Notes: generated from the letters alone by a model not told the origin. A stretch of 64,000 nt of DNA from Bacteroides propionicifaciens DSM 19291 = JCM 14649 (GCF_000375405.1 NZ_AQWS01000015.1:120-64119); one strand, 5' to 3'; positions 54,016-63,736 are shown, counted from the stretch's first letter. Numbers and translations are program-made.

Positions 54016-55578
54016 ATGAAAAAAGAATTTCTTTCATTTAAGACTTTATGTCTACTGTTGTGTGTGGGTGTGTTTGCCTCATGCTCATCAAAGAAGTCGA
54101 TCTATGAGACATTAATCCCGGTGAATGAGAAAAGCCTTGTGGCTGGTATAAAACTTAATCAGGTGTTAACAAAATCTGATATTAAAACTCTATTACCAGA
54201 AGACACTCGAGCTCAACTGCTATATGGAGCTATCCAAGAAGAAGGACTCCGGAACTTTGTTGCTGATTTAATTAATGATGCAGGCAAGACAGGACTTAAC
54301 TGTGATAATAACACCTATGTTGTGCTAAGTCAAACCCAGACAGATGATTTTGATTTGGGTATTTACCTTTCTGTTGATGATTTGAGTAAACTCAATAAAT
54401 ATATAGCTAGTAACTCAATGTATGAGCTACAATCTGAGAAAGTGGGTAATTACAACCATGCGGTAGCTAATGTTTCAGGACAGCCACTAAATGTTTTGTA
54501 CAACAAAGATATTTTTATGCTTACTTCTAGTGACGATCTAAAATCGAAAACTGAATCAAGTAAAACCCTGACAGCTTATAAATGGTCGGATAGCTTTAAT
54601 AATAGTGATGATTTTACTTTGGTAGCCCAGTCGAACTTTATTCAAAATATCTCTCAGTTTTTTACAACCTTAATCGCTGGTTATCCAACCAATAATCTCT
54701 CTGGTATGGTCAATCTCCCTGATGGGTTATACCAATCCTTTAACTTAAACTTTGAAAAAGGTCAGGTTGTTTACTCTCAAAAGATGTTGTCTGAATCGGC
54801 CGAAGCTCAAAAAATCCTAGATGCAAGTGCAGCTGTATTTGGCAAATCATCAGATAAGTTTGTTTCTAATATTGCGGCGGATCCTTTTATGTATATTAAT
54901 ACATCTGTTCATGGAGATAAGATCCTTAGCTATTTAGAGATGGTTTTACCAGGTATACTTAGTGCTGATAAACTTGGTGAAGACAGTTTGGATAAACTTA
55001 AAGAGGGTTTAGATGGTGTTGATGGTGAATTTACGTTTGCTGTAAGTGATATAAATATAAACTTTTTAAAGCCTTCAGTTGATTTTAGTGTTTTTTGTGA
55101 GGCTAAGCCAAGCCTTTATCCTTTCCTGGTAAAACTAATCAAGGAGTCCAACTATGGTATGTCTGCTATTCAGTTTGAAACAGAAAATATTTTGACACTA
55201 TCCGAACGTGGTTTTACGGTCTATTTAGTTAATGCTGGTGATCACATAATTCTAACTACAGATCAGGCGCTTTCCGAAAACCCATCTATGAAGATGGAAT
55301 CTGATTTTAGCAAATCACGTTACTACAATAAGCAATCAGAAGAAATGTTCATTGTTCTTGATATCCAGAAGATATTAAATATACCAATGGTTCAAATGGC
55401 TTTGTCTAGTTTGTCTACCGACAAATATCCAGGTGTAGCTGACTTCATCTCTACGCTAGATTATGGTGAGGCCTCGGGTACAGCTACTGCTACCCAAACC
55501 AAGATTGTTTTAAAGAATAAAGAAGACAACTCTTTGAAACTTATAACTGCATTACTAAAGAGTTTAGCTCATTTGTAA
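54016..55578 (+). CDS. DUF4836-family lipoprotein
   Basis: A 520-residue lipoprotein of the DUF4836 family (Bacteroidota, function unknown). The ATG at 54016 gives a lipoprotein signal with Phe-Ala-Ser-Cys (Cys23). The mature protein begins YETLIPVNEKSLVAGIKLNQVL, a beta-rich repeat-like fold, and ends with a NSLKLITALLK helix. A frameshifted paralogue and an ABC/FtsX pair follow, suggesting a shared envelope process. A terminator lies between it and the paralogue. Confidence 0.85.
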   Translation: MKKEFLSFKTLCLLLCVGVFASCSSKKSIYETLIPVNEKSLVAGIKLNQVLTKSDIKTLLPEDTRAQLLYGAIQEEGLRNFVADLINDAGKTGLNCDNNTYVVLSQTQTDDFDLGIYLSVDDLSKLNKYIASNSMYELQSEKVGNYNHAVANVSGQPLNVLYNKDIFMLTSSDDLKSKTESSKTLTAYKWSDSFNNSDDFTLVAQSNFIQNISQFFTTLIAGYPTNNLSGMVNLPDGLYQSFNLNFEKGQVVYSQKMLSESAEAQKILDASAAVFGKSSDKFVSNIAADPFMYINTSVHGDKILSYLEMVLPGILSADKLGEDSLDKLKEGLDGVDGEFTFAVSDININFLKPSVDFSVFCEAKPSLYPFLVKLIKESNYGMSAIQFETENILTLSERGFTVYLVNAGDHIILTTDQALSENPSMKMESDFSKSRYYNKQSEEMFIVLDIQKILNIPMVQMALSSLSTDKYPGVADFISTLDYGEASGTATATQTKIVLKNKEDNSLKLITALLKSLAHL

Positions 55579-55605
55579 AATAATATTGCAAGGATAATGT
55601 ATTTC

Positions 55606-55645
55606 AGCCACTGCTAATAACTATATTAGCAGTGGCTTCTTGTTT
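55606..55645 (+). terminator. Terminator after the first DUF4836 gene
   Basis: Perfect 13-bp stem AGCCACTGCTAAT (55606-55618) / ATTAGCAGTGGCT (55625-55637), followed by a moderately T-rich tail. Confidence 0.7.
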
Positions 55646-55689
55646 TGTGTAAAGCCAATAAAACAAGTATTTTAAACCATAATCCGTAA

Positions 55690-57245
55690 ATGAAAAAATC
55701 AAAATTAAGTATCAGATTATCTTTTCTGATTATAACTATTGCTCTTCTGAGTTCATGTGCCTCTCAAAAATACGAATCTCTTATAGGTGTTGAATCAAGC
55801 ACCCTGCTTGTTGGTGTGAATATCAATCAGATGTTGGATAAGTCTGAGTATAAAAAATTGGCTTCTCAAGAGATTCAAGATAAAGTACTTAGTCAGTTAG
55901 GCCTAAACAAGCTGAGTGGACCAATTATAAATCCCTTTTTCTATTATCCCTGGCAGTCAGGATTGGATTATTCTAAACCCTTATACTTTATTGTCGATGG
56001 AGAATCTAAATCGTCAGAACGGTTTAGTCTTTATGGCGCAGTAAAAGATTATAAAAAACTAATAGCGTCTCTATCGGCAAGTGAAATCTTTGACGAGCAA
56101 ACAGATAGTGTAGCCCATTTGGGTGGCTTTCGTTTTTATAAGGGAACGATGAAAAATGCAAATCTATTTGTAAACAAAGATATTTTAGTTTTAACCTCGA
56201 GTTCTGATATTGATCGTATAACCAAGCCTAAAGCTTCTCTTATGAGCCATGTGTGGTCGGGAGTTTTAAAGCCCAAGAACGATATCGTTGTGGTTTATAA
56301 CATGGCAAACTTTCAAAAGCTAGTTAATACCTTTAGTCTTATAAATCCAGATTTTGCTCTTCTAAATATGATACCTGCTGCGCAAACTCTCTTTATGCAA
56401 GTTCGAGCTTGAATTTTGAGAAGGGTAAAGTTTCGCTTGCTCAAAATCTGTATGGTCAAGATGAGCAGGCAAAGACCTATATTGACAATCTCGATGCTGG
56501 TTTAACCAAGACTCGTGGCACATGGAATTCATATCTACCCGTTAATCCTCTTTTTTATTTAGAAGCGGGGATAAAGGGGGATCAATTGCATAACTTCTTA
56601 AATGATATACCTCAAATAACTCGTATTTTTATGGGTATGGGTGAATCTACCGCATCCAGACTAAAGGCTGCGCTATCTTCGGTAAATGGTGATCTTGTTT
56701 TATCCATGAATTCACTTGAGTTTAACCTGTATAAACCAGACTTTAATTTCAGTGCATTTGTAGAGTCAACTCCAGAGTTGCTTGATATCATTCTTGAAGA
56801 ATTAAAAGAAAGTTCGTTAAGTTCACTCATTATTGAGAGTCAACCAGATAAACTGACCTTTGGTGATAAAGATTTAGTGCTGTTTATTACGCGAACAGAT
56901 AAAGGTCTTATCATATCTAATAAGGATGGATTATCTGAAAGCTCAATGCTTCCTAAAGTTGAGAATATTTCAAGTGCCCGTTATGTCGGGAGGAAATCAA
57001 TTGATATCAATTTTATAATAGATTTTAAGCAGATATTTTCTAATCCGATAATGCAGCTGGTTATGTCGGGCGTTCCCCAATATAAAGAAACTGGTTTTGA
57101 TAAGTTATTTGAAGATCTGGATTATTTAAGAATTTCAGGTTCTCCGTCCTCTAATCTTACAGAGATGCTTATGACCAGTAAGGCAGATAATACACTGAAA
57201 CTATTGATGGATGTCATATTAAAGGCTTCGAAATATGCCAAATAA
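55690..57245 (+). pseudogene. DUF4836-family lipoprotein with a single-base frameshift
   Basis: Paralogue of the preceding gene, split in two frames. The first part (55690-56412, 240 codons) has a lipoprotein signal with Leu-Ser-Ser-Cys (Cys23) and YESLIGVESSTLLVGVNINQML, and stops just after Phe-Met-Gln. The rest (to 57245) continues in the -1 frame, where the text Ser-Ser-Ser-Leu-Asn-Phe-Glu-Lys-Gly-Lys-Val aligns with Ser-Phe-Asn-Leu-Asn-Phe-Glu-Lys-Gly-Gln-Val of the intact copy. Restoring one base near 56400 (for example a third A in CAAGT) gives one frame of about 518 codons. It may be a mutation, a sequencing error, or a phase-variable state; no long homopolymer supports the last. Confidence 0.85.
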
Positions 57246-57301
57246 AGCATTAAATAAGTTATATTCGTACTGGATTTTATTTATTAATTAGCATTTCTAA
57301 G

Positions 57302-57946
57302 ATGGAGAAGATAATACTCAAACAAGCACTACCAGAGGTATTCGCTAAAGGAGAATGGGTCCAGTCTGATATTTGGCACCAAGAACTAGCTTTTAGTCGT
57401 GATTCAATATCACTCATTAAAGCTTCGTCGGGTACAGGCAAAAGCTCTTTGTTGAGCTATATATTTGGCTATCGTAAAGATTACCAAGGCATGATATTTT
57501 TTGACGATACTAATATCAGGCAGCTTGACTTAAAGCGTTGGAACAGTATTCGCCAAAAAGAATTAAGTATTATGTTCCAAGAGCTCCGACTTTTTGAAGA
57601 GTTATCCGCCATTGACAATGTCCTGATTAAAAACAAGCTAACACATTTCAAGTCCAAAAAGAAGATTATAGAGTTATTTGAGCGCTTAGGAATTGCTGAA
57701 AAGCTCAATTCACCTGTTGCCACACTCTCTTTTGGACAACGTCAACGTGTAGCCTTTATTAGAGCCTTGTGCCAACCTTATCAGTTTATTCTGCTCGATG
57801 AGCCTATTAGTCATTTAGATGTTGCCAATAGCAAGGTTTTATCTGATTTACTTTTTGAAGAGGCTTCAGCACAAGGTGCAGGTATTATTGTAACTTCTCT
57901 TGGTTATGAGTTGGAGTTGCCTTATTCTAACCACTATAAACTGTAA
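57302..57946 (+). CDS. ABC transporter ATP-binding protein, LolD/MacB-like
   Basis: A 214-residue nucleotide-binding subunit. Walker A SSGTGKSS (about 42-49), Q-loop in MFQELRLFEE, signature LSFGQRQRVAF and Walker B FILLDEPISHLD. The FtsX-like permease follows 3 bases later, so this is a type VII (mechanotransmission) ABC unit of the LolCDE/MacB/FtsEX kind. Its placement after two DUF4836 lipoproteins suggests an envelope or lipoprotein-related job. Confidence 0.9.
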   Translation: MEKIILKQALPEVFAKGEWVQSDIWHQELAFSRDSISLIKASSGTGKSSLLSYIFGYRKDYQGMIFFDDTNIRQLDLKRWNSIRQKELSIMFQELRLFEELSAIDNVLIKNKLTHFKSKKKIIELFERLGIAEKLNSPVATLSFGQRQRVAFIRALCQPYQFILLDEPISHLDVANSKVLSDLLFEEASAQGAGIIVTSLGYELELPYSNHYKL

Positions 57947-57949
57947 ATT

Positions 57950-59149
57950 ATGGTCTTTAAATTACTCAAACATAAGATAAGTAAGAATCAACTCTTTGGC
58001 TTTGCAATTGCCAACTTGGTGGGGCTAAGTATTATTCTTCTAGGAGTTCAAATTTATTCCGACTTGAATCCTGTTTTGTCTAGTAAAGACTCGTTTATTC
58101 AAGATGAGTATATTATCCTTACCAAGAATGTGAGCACGCTCAATACCTTCACCGGTAAGTCTCCTTCATTTTCTAAGCAGGAGATTGAGAGGCTTTATGA
58201 TCAGTCGTTTATCGAGAAGGTTGGTCTCTTTGAAGCTTCACATTTTAATGTAAGAGCAAATATCAGTTTTGTTGGTAAGCAGTTTGGTATTGCTACCGAT
58301 ATGTTCTTTGAGTCGGTACCCAATGATTTTGTAGATATAAACCCTAAAGAGTGGAACTACAAAGCTGGTGATACTGAAATTCCAATTATTATTCCCAGAT
58401 CGTATCTTGACCTCTATAATTTCGGTTTTGCTTCAGGCAAGAGCTTACCCAAAATATCAGAAGGCTTGATCAGCTCTATATTGCTAGATATTCAGCTTTC
58501 GGGTAATGGTAAGTTTGAATCTTATAAAGGTCGTATTGTAGGTTTCTCCAAACGATTGAATACAATTTTAGTTCCTGAGTCTTTCTTAGTAGATGCAAAC
58601 AAAGAATTTAGTAATAACACCGAGGTACAACCGCTTCGTGTGATTATTAAAGTCAAGAATAGCTCTGATCCTGAGTTGGCTCAGTTTATTAAGAAGAATG
58701 GCTATATGGTTGATGGTAATCAGCTCGATACTGGTAGGGCACGCTATTTCTTGAATATCAGTGTTGGAATTGTCTTGTTTATTGGAATCTTGATTAGTGT
58801 TTTGGCTTGTTACGTGCTAATTTTAAGTATTTACCTATTGCTTGAAAAGAATATAAATAGTCTCGAAAACTTAGTTCTCTTGGGTTATCCAAATAAAGCT
58901 ATTGTACGACCCTACTTCTGTATAACGTTTATACTTGTTACGCTGACCACGCTATTAGCTTTGCTCGTGACTTATCTTGGGCAACAAGCATATCTTCCTT
59001 TGATTGATAAAGTTACAAGCCAGACCGTCTCCAAAGGAGTTGACCTTTCGACTTGGATCTCTAGTGCACTGGTGTTTATTGCCATACTAGTGTTTAGTTA
59101 TCTTGTTATCTCACGTAAGGTTGCACGAATTTCAGCTTTTAAACGATAA
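57950..59149 (+). CDS. FtsX-like ABC transporter permease
   Basis: A 399-residue permease: membrane helix 1 near the N-terminus (about 18-38), a periplasmic domain of about 230 residues, then three helices in the C-terminal third (about 272-295, 320-345, 365-388), the FtsX/MacB four-helix pattern. It pairs with the ATPase upstream. The periplasmic domain shows no recognised motif; substrate unknown. Confidence 0.87.
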   Translation: MVFKLLKHKISKNQLFGFAIANLVGLSIILLGVQIYSDLNPVLSSKDSFIQDEYIILTKNVSTLNTFTGKSPSFSKQEIERLYDQSFIEKVGLFEASHFNVRANISFVGKQFGIATDMFFESVPNDFVDINPKEWNYKAGDTEIPIIIPRSYLDLYNFGFASGKSLPKISEGLISSILLDIQLSGNGKFESYKGRIVGFSKRLNTILVPESFLVDANKEFSNNTEVQPLRVIIKVKNSSDPELAQFIKKNGYMVDGNQLDTGRARYFLNISVGIVLFIGILISVLACYVLILSIYLLLEKNINSLENLVLLGYPNKAIVRPYFCITFILVTLTTLLALLVTYLGQQAYLPLIDKVTSQTVSKGVDLSTWISSALVFIAILVFSYLVISRKVARISAFKR

Positions 59150-59171
59150 GGTTTTTTTGATCTTTACTTAT

Positions 59172-59218
59172 AAACAAAGCCACTAACGTATTTAAACACT
59201 TTAGTGGCTTTGTTTATT
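59172..59218. terminator. Bidirectional terminator between permease and proX
   Basis: Perfect 15-bp stem AAACAAAGCCACTAA (59172-59186) / TTAGTGGCTTTGTTT (59201-59215). Confidence 0.8.
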
Positions 59219-59244
59219 CTAGATATATCTTTTTAATCCTAAGA

Positions 59245-60120
59245 TTATTCTGCTTGAGCTTCTACCTTTTCAGGAATCCAGCTGTTTACAAGTTCTTGGT
59301 TATTCTTAATCCATGTTTTAGCTCCCATCGCTTCGGTTGGAGCATTGTCTACCTCATCCATAAGACTGCTTATTTGCTGGCTAGTAAAATTCATATTGCT
59401 GATAAGCTCTGCTGCAAATGGATCATCTTCTTTAAAGCCTTTTCTGAATACGCTTTTAATAACCTCTGCTTTTCCATAAACACCTTTGGGGTCTTCAAGG
59501 AATTTAAGGTCGAAGCGGCTAAACATCCAGTGAGGTTTCCAGCCTGTAACTACTACCCATTTATTGTCGGGTATAGCTTTCTGAAGCGAAGCCGTCATCA
59601 TAGGTCCTGTAGCCGAAAGTAGATTTAAGTCTAGCTTGTAATCTTTTATAGCAATATCAGTGACAGTCATAATACCTGCCCCTGCATCGATACCTACAAT
59701 CTCTTGGTCAAACTTATCTTTGTTGGCGTTTAATTCTTCTATTGAGTTAATGTTCACATAAGTTGGAACCACTAAGCCAATACTAGCTTCAGTAAATAGG
59801 TCACCACCAACTTCAATCTTGTCTCCGTATCTCTCGAAGTAGTCTTGATGAGTTACCGGTAACCAGGCATCTAAGAATACGTCGGCATCTTTTTTAGCTA
59901 ATGCTGCAAAAACAGGAGCTACATCGGCATTTTTGAGTTGTACCTTATAACCTTGCTCTTCTAATATAGCCTTGGCTAGATAGGTCATCGAAATACCTTC
60001 AGCCCAGTTTACATATGCGATGCTTATCTTTTTCTTATTTCCCATATTACCACATGAAGCTAAAATTAATGTAGCGACAAGGAGTAGTATGGCCTTCTTG
60101 AAATGTTTCATTTGAGTCAT
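59245..60120 (-). CDS. proX: Glycine betaine/proline ABC transporter binding lipoprotein
   Basis: OpuAC-type substrate-binding protein, about 291 residues, with lipoprotein signal Leu-Ala-Ser-Cys (Cys23). The mature part starts KISIAYVNWAEGISMTYLAK and has the Trp-containing WLPVTHQDYFERYG and VVTGWKPHWMF segments, which supply the aromatic cage for the quaternary ammonium. An in-frame ATG at 60111 is an equally good start. Last gene of the porin-proV-proW-proX cluster. Confidence 0.92.
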   Translation of the reverse strand: MTQMKHFKKAILLLVATLILASCGNMGNKKKISIAYVNWAEGISMTYLAKAILEEQGYKVQLKNADVAPVFAALAKKDADVFLDAWLPVTHQDYFERYGDKIEVGGDLFTEASIGLVVPTYVNINSIEELNANKDKFDQEIVGIDAGAGIMTVTDIAIKDYKLDLNLLSATGPMMTASLQKAIPDNKWVVVTGWKPHWMFSRFDLKFLEDPKGVYGKAEVIKSVFRKGFKEDDPFAAELISNMNFTSQQISSLMDEVDNAPTEAMGAKTWIKNNQELVNSWIPEKVEAQAE

Positions 60121-60141
60121 CTTTATATTTTAATAATGTTA

Positions 60142-60984
60142 TTATTTCTTCTTCTTTTTGTTCTTGTTGTTGGCAAGTCCTTGCGTAATACGGTCAAGTA
60201 TGATGGCTAAAATAACCACGGCGATACCACCTTCAAACCCTAAACCGATTTTCATCTGTGTAATACCTTTGAGTACAATCTCTCCAAGACCTCCAGCTGC
60301 AATCATTGCGGCAATAACAACCATTGACAACGACATCATAATGGTTTGATTAATACCCGTAAGGATTGTCGGTAGTGCTAATGGTAGTTGTACCTTGAAA
60401 AGTAGTTGTGAGCGAGTTGCTCCAAGTGAAGTTGTTGCTTCGACAATACTTTCGGGTACCTGACGAATCCCAAGTCCGGTAAGACGAACTACAGGAGGCA
60501 TGGCAAAAATCACTGTAGCAAAAGCTCCAGGGACTGGTCCTAAACCAAAAAATAGTACAGCCGGAATCAGATAAACGAAAGCTGGCATGGTTTGCATAAA
60601 GTCAAGTATTGGGCGTAGAACCGTATGAGCACGATCACTATATGCAGTCCAAACTCCTAGTGGAATCCCGATGAGCAGAGCTATAAAGGTCGAAGAAAGC
60701 ACTAGTGCTAAAGTCTCCATCGTAGCTTCCCAAAATCCCATTCCCCAAATCAAAAGTAGTCCTAGGACACTAAATATTCCTATGCCTATTCCCGATTTTC
60801 TCCAAGCAAGGAGAGCAATCAGAATAATCATAACCCAGAAAGGGACGATGTTTAGTACAAACTGCAATCCCTCAATAAAACCTCCCACACCCGTATTAAG
60901 GGCATCAAAAAATGAAGCAAAGTTTTCTGTGAGCCAATTGATGGCTACCTCTATGTATTTTCCTATATTAATTCTTTCAATCAT
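60142..60984 (-). CDS. proW: Glycine betaine/proline ABC transporter permease
   Basis: OpuAB/ProW-type permease of 280 residues with about six membrane helices. The EAA-type loop is GLGIRQVPESIVEATTSLGATRSQLLFKVQLPLALP (region about 172-207). Its start overlaps proV by 4 bases. Moves betaine or related osmolytes across the inner membrane. Confidence 0.94.
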   Translation of the reverse strand: MIERINIGKYIEVAINWLTENFASFFDALNTGVGGFIEGLQFVLNIVPFWVMIILIALLAWRKSGIGIGIFSVLGLLLIWGMGFWEATMETLALVLSSTFIALLIGIPLGVWTAYSDRAHTVLRPILDFMQTMPAFVYLIPAVLFFGLGPVPGAFATVIFAMPPVVRLTGLGIRQVPESIVEATTSLGATRSQLLFKVQLPLALPTILTGINQTIMMSLSMVVIAAMIAAGGLGEIVLKGITQMKIGLGFEGGIAVVILAIILDRITQGLANNKNKKKKK

Positions 60985-62207
60985 AAATCTTGTGCGTTTT
61001 GAACCAACTGATCAATTTCTTCTTTATCTTTTCCTGTAACCTCAAATACCAATGACGATAAAGGCACAATTCCTTTGAACTCTTTATTTTCATCAACTAC
61101 CCAAATAGGAGAGTTTGTTTTGGTCATCAGTGGAATGATATCTTCAATAATCGTGTCCTCATGAACGGTATGTGAATATTGTCTGATGATCGAGTCGATA
61201 TGTTTCTCGTTTTGTTTTCTGAGTTGGAGCAGGTCTTTTAGATAAACCTCACCAATTAGTTTGTTCTCTTCATCTACAACGGGCAGAAGTGTTAGATTTC
61301 GTTTTCTCATCTTACGGATGATAACCTCAGGTCCTTCCTTCTTGAATCGTGCAACAATAGGATCTTTGAGCGAGATTGATGAAGCTGTTATAATTTTACT
61401 TCTGTCAACATTTTCAACGAAACTAGCGACATAATCGTCGGCTGGCTCTGTTAATATCTCCTCAGATGTACCTACTTGTACTATAACCCCGTCTTTCATG
61501 ATGGCAATGCGGTCACCTAGCTTAATAGCTTCGTCTAAGTCGTGGGTAATAAATACAATGGTCTTCTTCATTTTAGCCTGAAGTGCCAATAATTCATCTT
61601 GCATTTGTGCTCGAATCAGTGGATCTAAAGCAGAGAAGGCTTCATCCATCAACAGTACTTCTGGGTCGTTAGCAAGGGCACGTGCTAGTCCGACACGTTG
61701 TTGCATTCCTCCCGAGAGCTCCGATACCATTTGGTCTTCATAACCTTTTAGACCAACAAGCTCCATCGAGTAGAGAGCTTTTTCGTCTCTTTGGCTTTTG
61801 TCTACACCTTGAAGCTCTAGACCAAAACCAATGTTCTCGAGTACGGTCTTGTGTGGAAGCAAACCAAAGTTTTGGAAAACCATGGCCATAACTTTACGAC
61901 GTACTTCAAGTAGTTGCTTGTCGTTGGCTTTTGATATATCAGTCCCGTTGATGACAACCTCTCCGTGTGTAGGGTCAACTAGGCGATTGATGCAGCGTAG
62001 CAGTGATGATTTACCACTACCAGATAGACCCATGATCACGAAAATCTCGCCGTCATTAATGGTCAGGTTTGCGTTTTGTACAGCAATTGTACAGCCTGTA
62101 TGCTTTAGAATGTCCGATTTACTTTTGCCTTTTTGAAGTTGATTAAAAGCTTTAGTCTTTTCGGCTCCAAAAATGAGGAATAAGTCTTTAATTTCTATTT
62201 TACTCAT
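60981..62207 (-). CDS. proV: Glycine betaine/proline ABC transporter ATPase with CBS domains
   Basis: OpuAA/ProV-type ATPase of 408 residues. Walker A GLSGSGKSS, signature LSGGMQQRVGLA, Walker B VLLMDEAFSALD, and a C-terminal pair of CBS domains (about 275-395) that in OpuA sense ionic strength. This implies osmotic gating of uptake. It follows the porin gene by 34 bases and overlaps proW by 4. Confidence 0.95.
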   Translation of the reverse strand: MSKIEIKDLFLIFGAEKTKAFNQLQKGKSKSDILKHTGCTIAVQNANLTINDGEIFVIMGLSGSGKSSLLRCINRLVDPTHGEVVINGTDISKANDKQLLEVRRKVMAMVFQNFGLLPHKTVLENIGFGLELQGVDKSQRDEKALYSMELVGLKGYEDQMVSELSGGMQQRVGLARALANDPEVLLMDEAFSALDPLIRAQMQDELLALQAKMKKTIVFITHDLDEAIKLGDRIAIMKDGVIVQVGTSEEILTEPADDYVASFVENVDRSKIITASSISLKDPIVARFKKEGPEVIIRKMRKRNLTLLPVVDEENKLIGEVYLKDLLQLRKQNEKHIDSIIRQYSHTVHEDTIIEDIIPLMTKTNSPIWVVDENKEFKGIVPLSSLVFEVTGKDKEEIDQLVQNAQDL

Positions 62208-62241
62208 ATATAATATGCTATAAGTTTATATTTATAATTGT

Positions 62242-63396
62242 TTAAAAGTAATAGCCCATATTGATGTTAAATCGGGCATTCCACTTACCTGATGGGTCAC
62301 CTGAGGCAAAGCTTTCGTTCCACTCGTTGCCTAGCCATGCGTGGTTTTTACCCAGTGCATAATCGATATAGGTATATATTGGTCCGGTTGTTACTAAGAC
62401 ACCAGATACATTTTGATAACTGTTATTATATCCTTCTATTCGCTTATGGAGCATACTGAAATCATTGTAGATTCTGATATTGTCGAGTATGCCTTTATTG
62501 ATGGGAATATCATAGGCTAAGGATATTAAGAACGTTTCGCCTTTTGATGCAACATTATAGTTTGCACCGTAGGCTCCCATGCTAACAAAGTCGCGGCTTA
62601 AAGAGTTTCCGTTTTCATCGACTCCTTTCTTAGGACTCATTGAATAAGATGAGTATTGTGCTTTTAGATCCCAGTTTTTGTAATTTGCAGTGTAATGGAA
62701 AGCAAAAGCTTTGCGAAAACCCATTTCTTCGGTGTCAATATTATAGAGTCCACCGATCATTCCAGAAGCTCCAACCTCTTGTTTGAATTCATTTCCCCAG
62801 TTATATGCTACTTGAATATTCCCTTGGTTAACCTCTTTGTCTCTTCCTCCAACGTCGTAAGCATATCTGTCGGGTGAAAGCTCCGTTTTATTTCCAAAGT
62901 CTAGTAGGTCTGAGTTTTTGAAAAAGGCTGCATAGAATCGCCAATTATTCTTTTGGAACTTATATTTAATACCCATATCAGAATCGTCTTCAAGTCCTAT
63001 ATAATAGTTGATATTAAAAAAGAAGTTGTTTGCCGTAGCTGGTAGAATACCAAATGGTGCTTGTGTAAGTCCTACTTGAATTTGGTGATTCTCGTTAAAG
63101 TTATAGCCGAACCAACCATCTTTAAGCATATTCCCTCCAGAACTTTTAGCGTAGAAACGGTATTCTGCTGCAAAGATTATCTTCTTGTAGCTACCCTTTA
63201 AGTTAAGTCTGAATACGTCAAAGCCAAAATCTCCTCCTTTTTTCTTACTATCTGTTTTCCAATCGGAGTAATTATAATTAAAACGTAGCGCACCGCCTAA
63301 TTCAAATTCAGGTTTGTCCTGAGCTACGAGTATAGTTGTGGTTAATAGTAAATTTAAAAAAATAAAGGCAAAACATATTCTTTCCTTATAGTTCAT
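62242..63396 (-). CDS. Outer-membrane porin, phosphate-selective-porin-like fold
   Basis: A 384-residue beta-barrel porin. The start at 63396 gives a good signal peptide (Asn-Tyr-Lys-Glu-Arg, hydrophobic core, cleavage near Val-Ala-Gln); an in-frame ATG at 63417 adds seven polar residues and is less likely. Strand patterns such as FRLNLKGSYKKIIFAAEYRFYA and QVGLTQAPFG, and a final strand ending MGYYF, mark an outer-membrane barrel of the OprP/OprO type. It heads the betaine importer cluster, so it may bring osmolytes through the outer membrane. Confidence 0.83.
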   Translation of the reverse strand: MNYKERICFAFIFLNLLLTTTILVAQDKPEFELGGALRFNYNYSDWKTDSKKKGGDFGFDVFRLNLKGSYKKIIFAAEYRFYAKSSGGNMLKDGWFGYNFNENHQIQVGLTQAPFGILPATANNFFFNINYYIGLEDDSDMGIKYKFQKNNWRFYAAFFKNSDLLDFGNKTELSPDRYAYDVGGRDKEVNQGNIQVAYNWGNEFKQEVGASGMIGGLYNIDTEEMGFRKAFAFHYTANYKNWDLKAQYSSYSMSPKKGVDENGNSLSRDFVSMGAYGANYNVASKGETFLISLAYDIPINKGILDNIRIYNDFSMLHKRIEGYNNSYQNVSGVLVTTGPIYTYIDYALGKNHAWLGNEWNESFASGDPSGKWNARFNINMGYYF

Positions 63397-63577
63397 AAAG
63401 TTGCAATTCTGGGGCATCTACTTAAAATCGATGTCCTATTTTGGTTTGTAAAAATGTATTTCTAAATATAGTAACTGAACGGGGCCAAAGAAGAAGAATA
63501 ACGTGGATAAACTCCTAAAACGAACAGTAAAATTGTGGAGGAAAACAGAGCGTAAAGCGTTGGTTTTCCGATTACAA
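63397..63577 (-). promoter_or_regulatory. Long leader of the porin-proVWX operon with 5' hairpin
   Basis: From the promoter at 63584 the untranslated leader is about 180 bases. Near its 5' end the RNA can fold GGAAAAC...GTTTTCC (63563-63569 with 63540-63546) around an inner 4-bp stem. It could stabilise the RNA or be a regulatory element; no known riboswitch class was recognised. Confidence 0.4.
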
Positions 63578-63583
63578 TATCTA

Positions 63584-63614
63584 CAAAGATACAAAAAATG
63601 AGGGTTCTCACAAA
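63584..63614 (-). promoter_or_regulatory. Promoter of the porin-proVWX operon
   Basis: On the minus strand: -33 TTTG (63611-63614), 19-base spacer, -7 TATCTTTG (63584-63591). A complete consensus promoter. Confidence 0.65.
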
Positions 63615-63736
63615 TAGAGTTTAGTCTTATGTTGTCTATATGCTTGATATTCAGTATTATATTTAGTGTAATTAAATAATAGACTCTGTGGGTATTTCTA
63701 TTTACACCTTAATATATAATATCAATAATTTTGAGG

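Noticed and set aside
56395-56412. Programmed -1 ribosomal frameshift in the second DUF4836 gene
   Set aside because: No slippery heptamer of the X-XXY-YYZ type and no clear downstream pseudoknot; the intact paralogue is in a single frame, so mutation or sequencing error is simpler.
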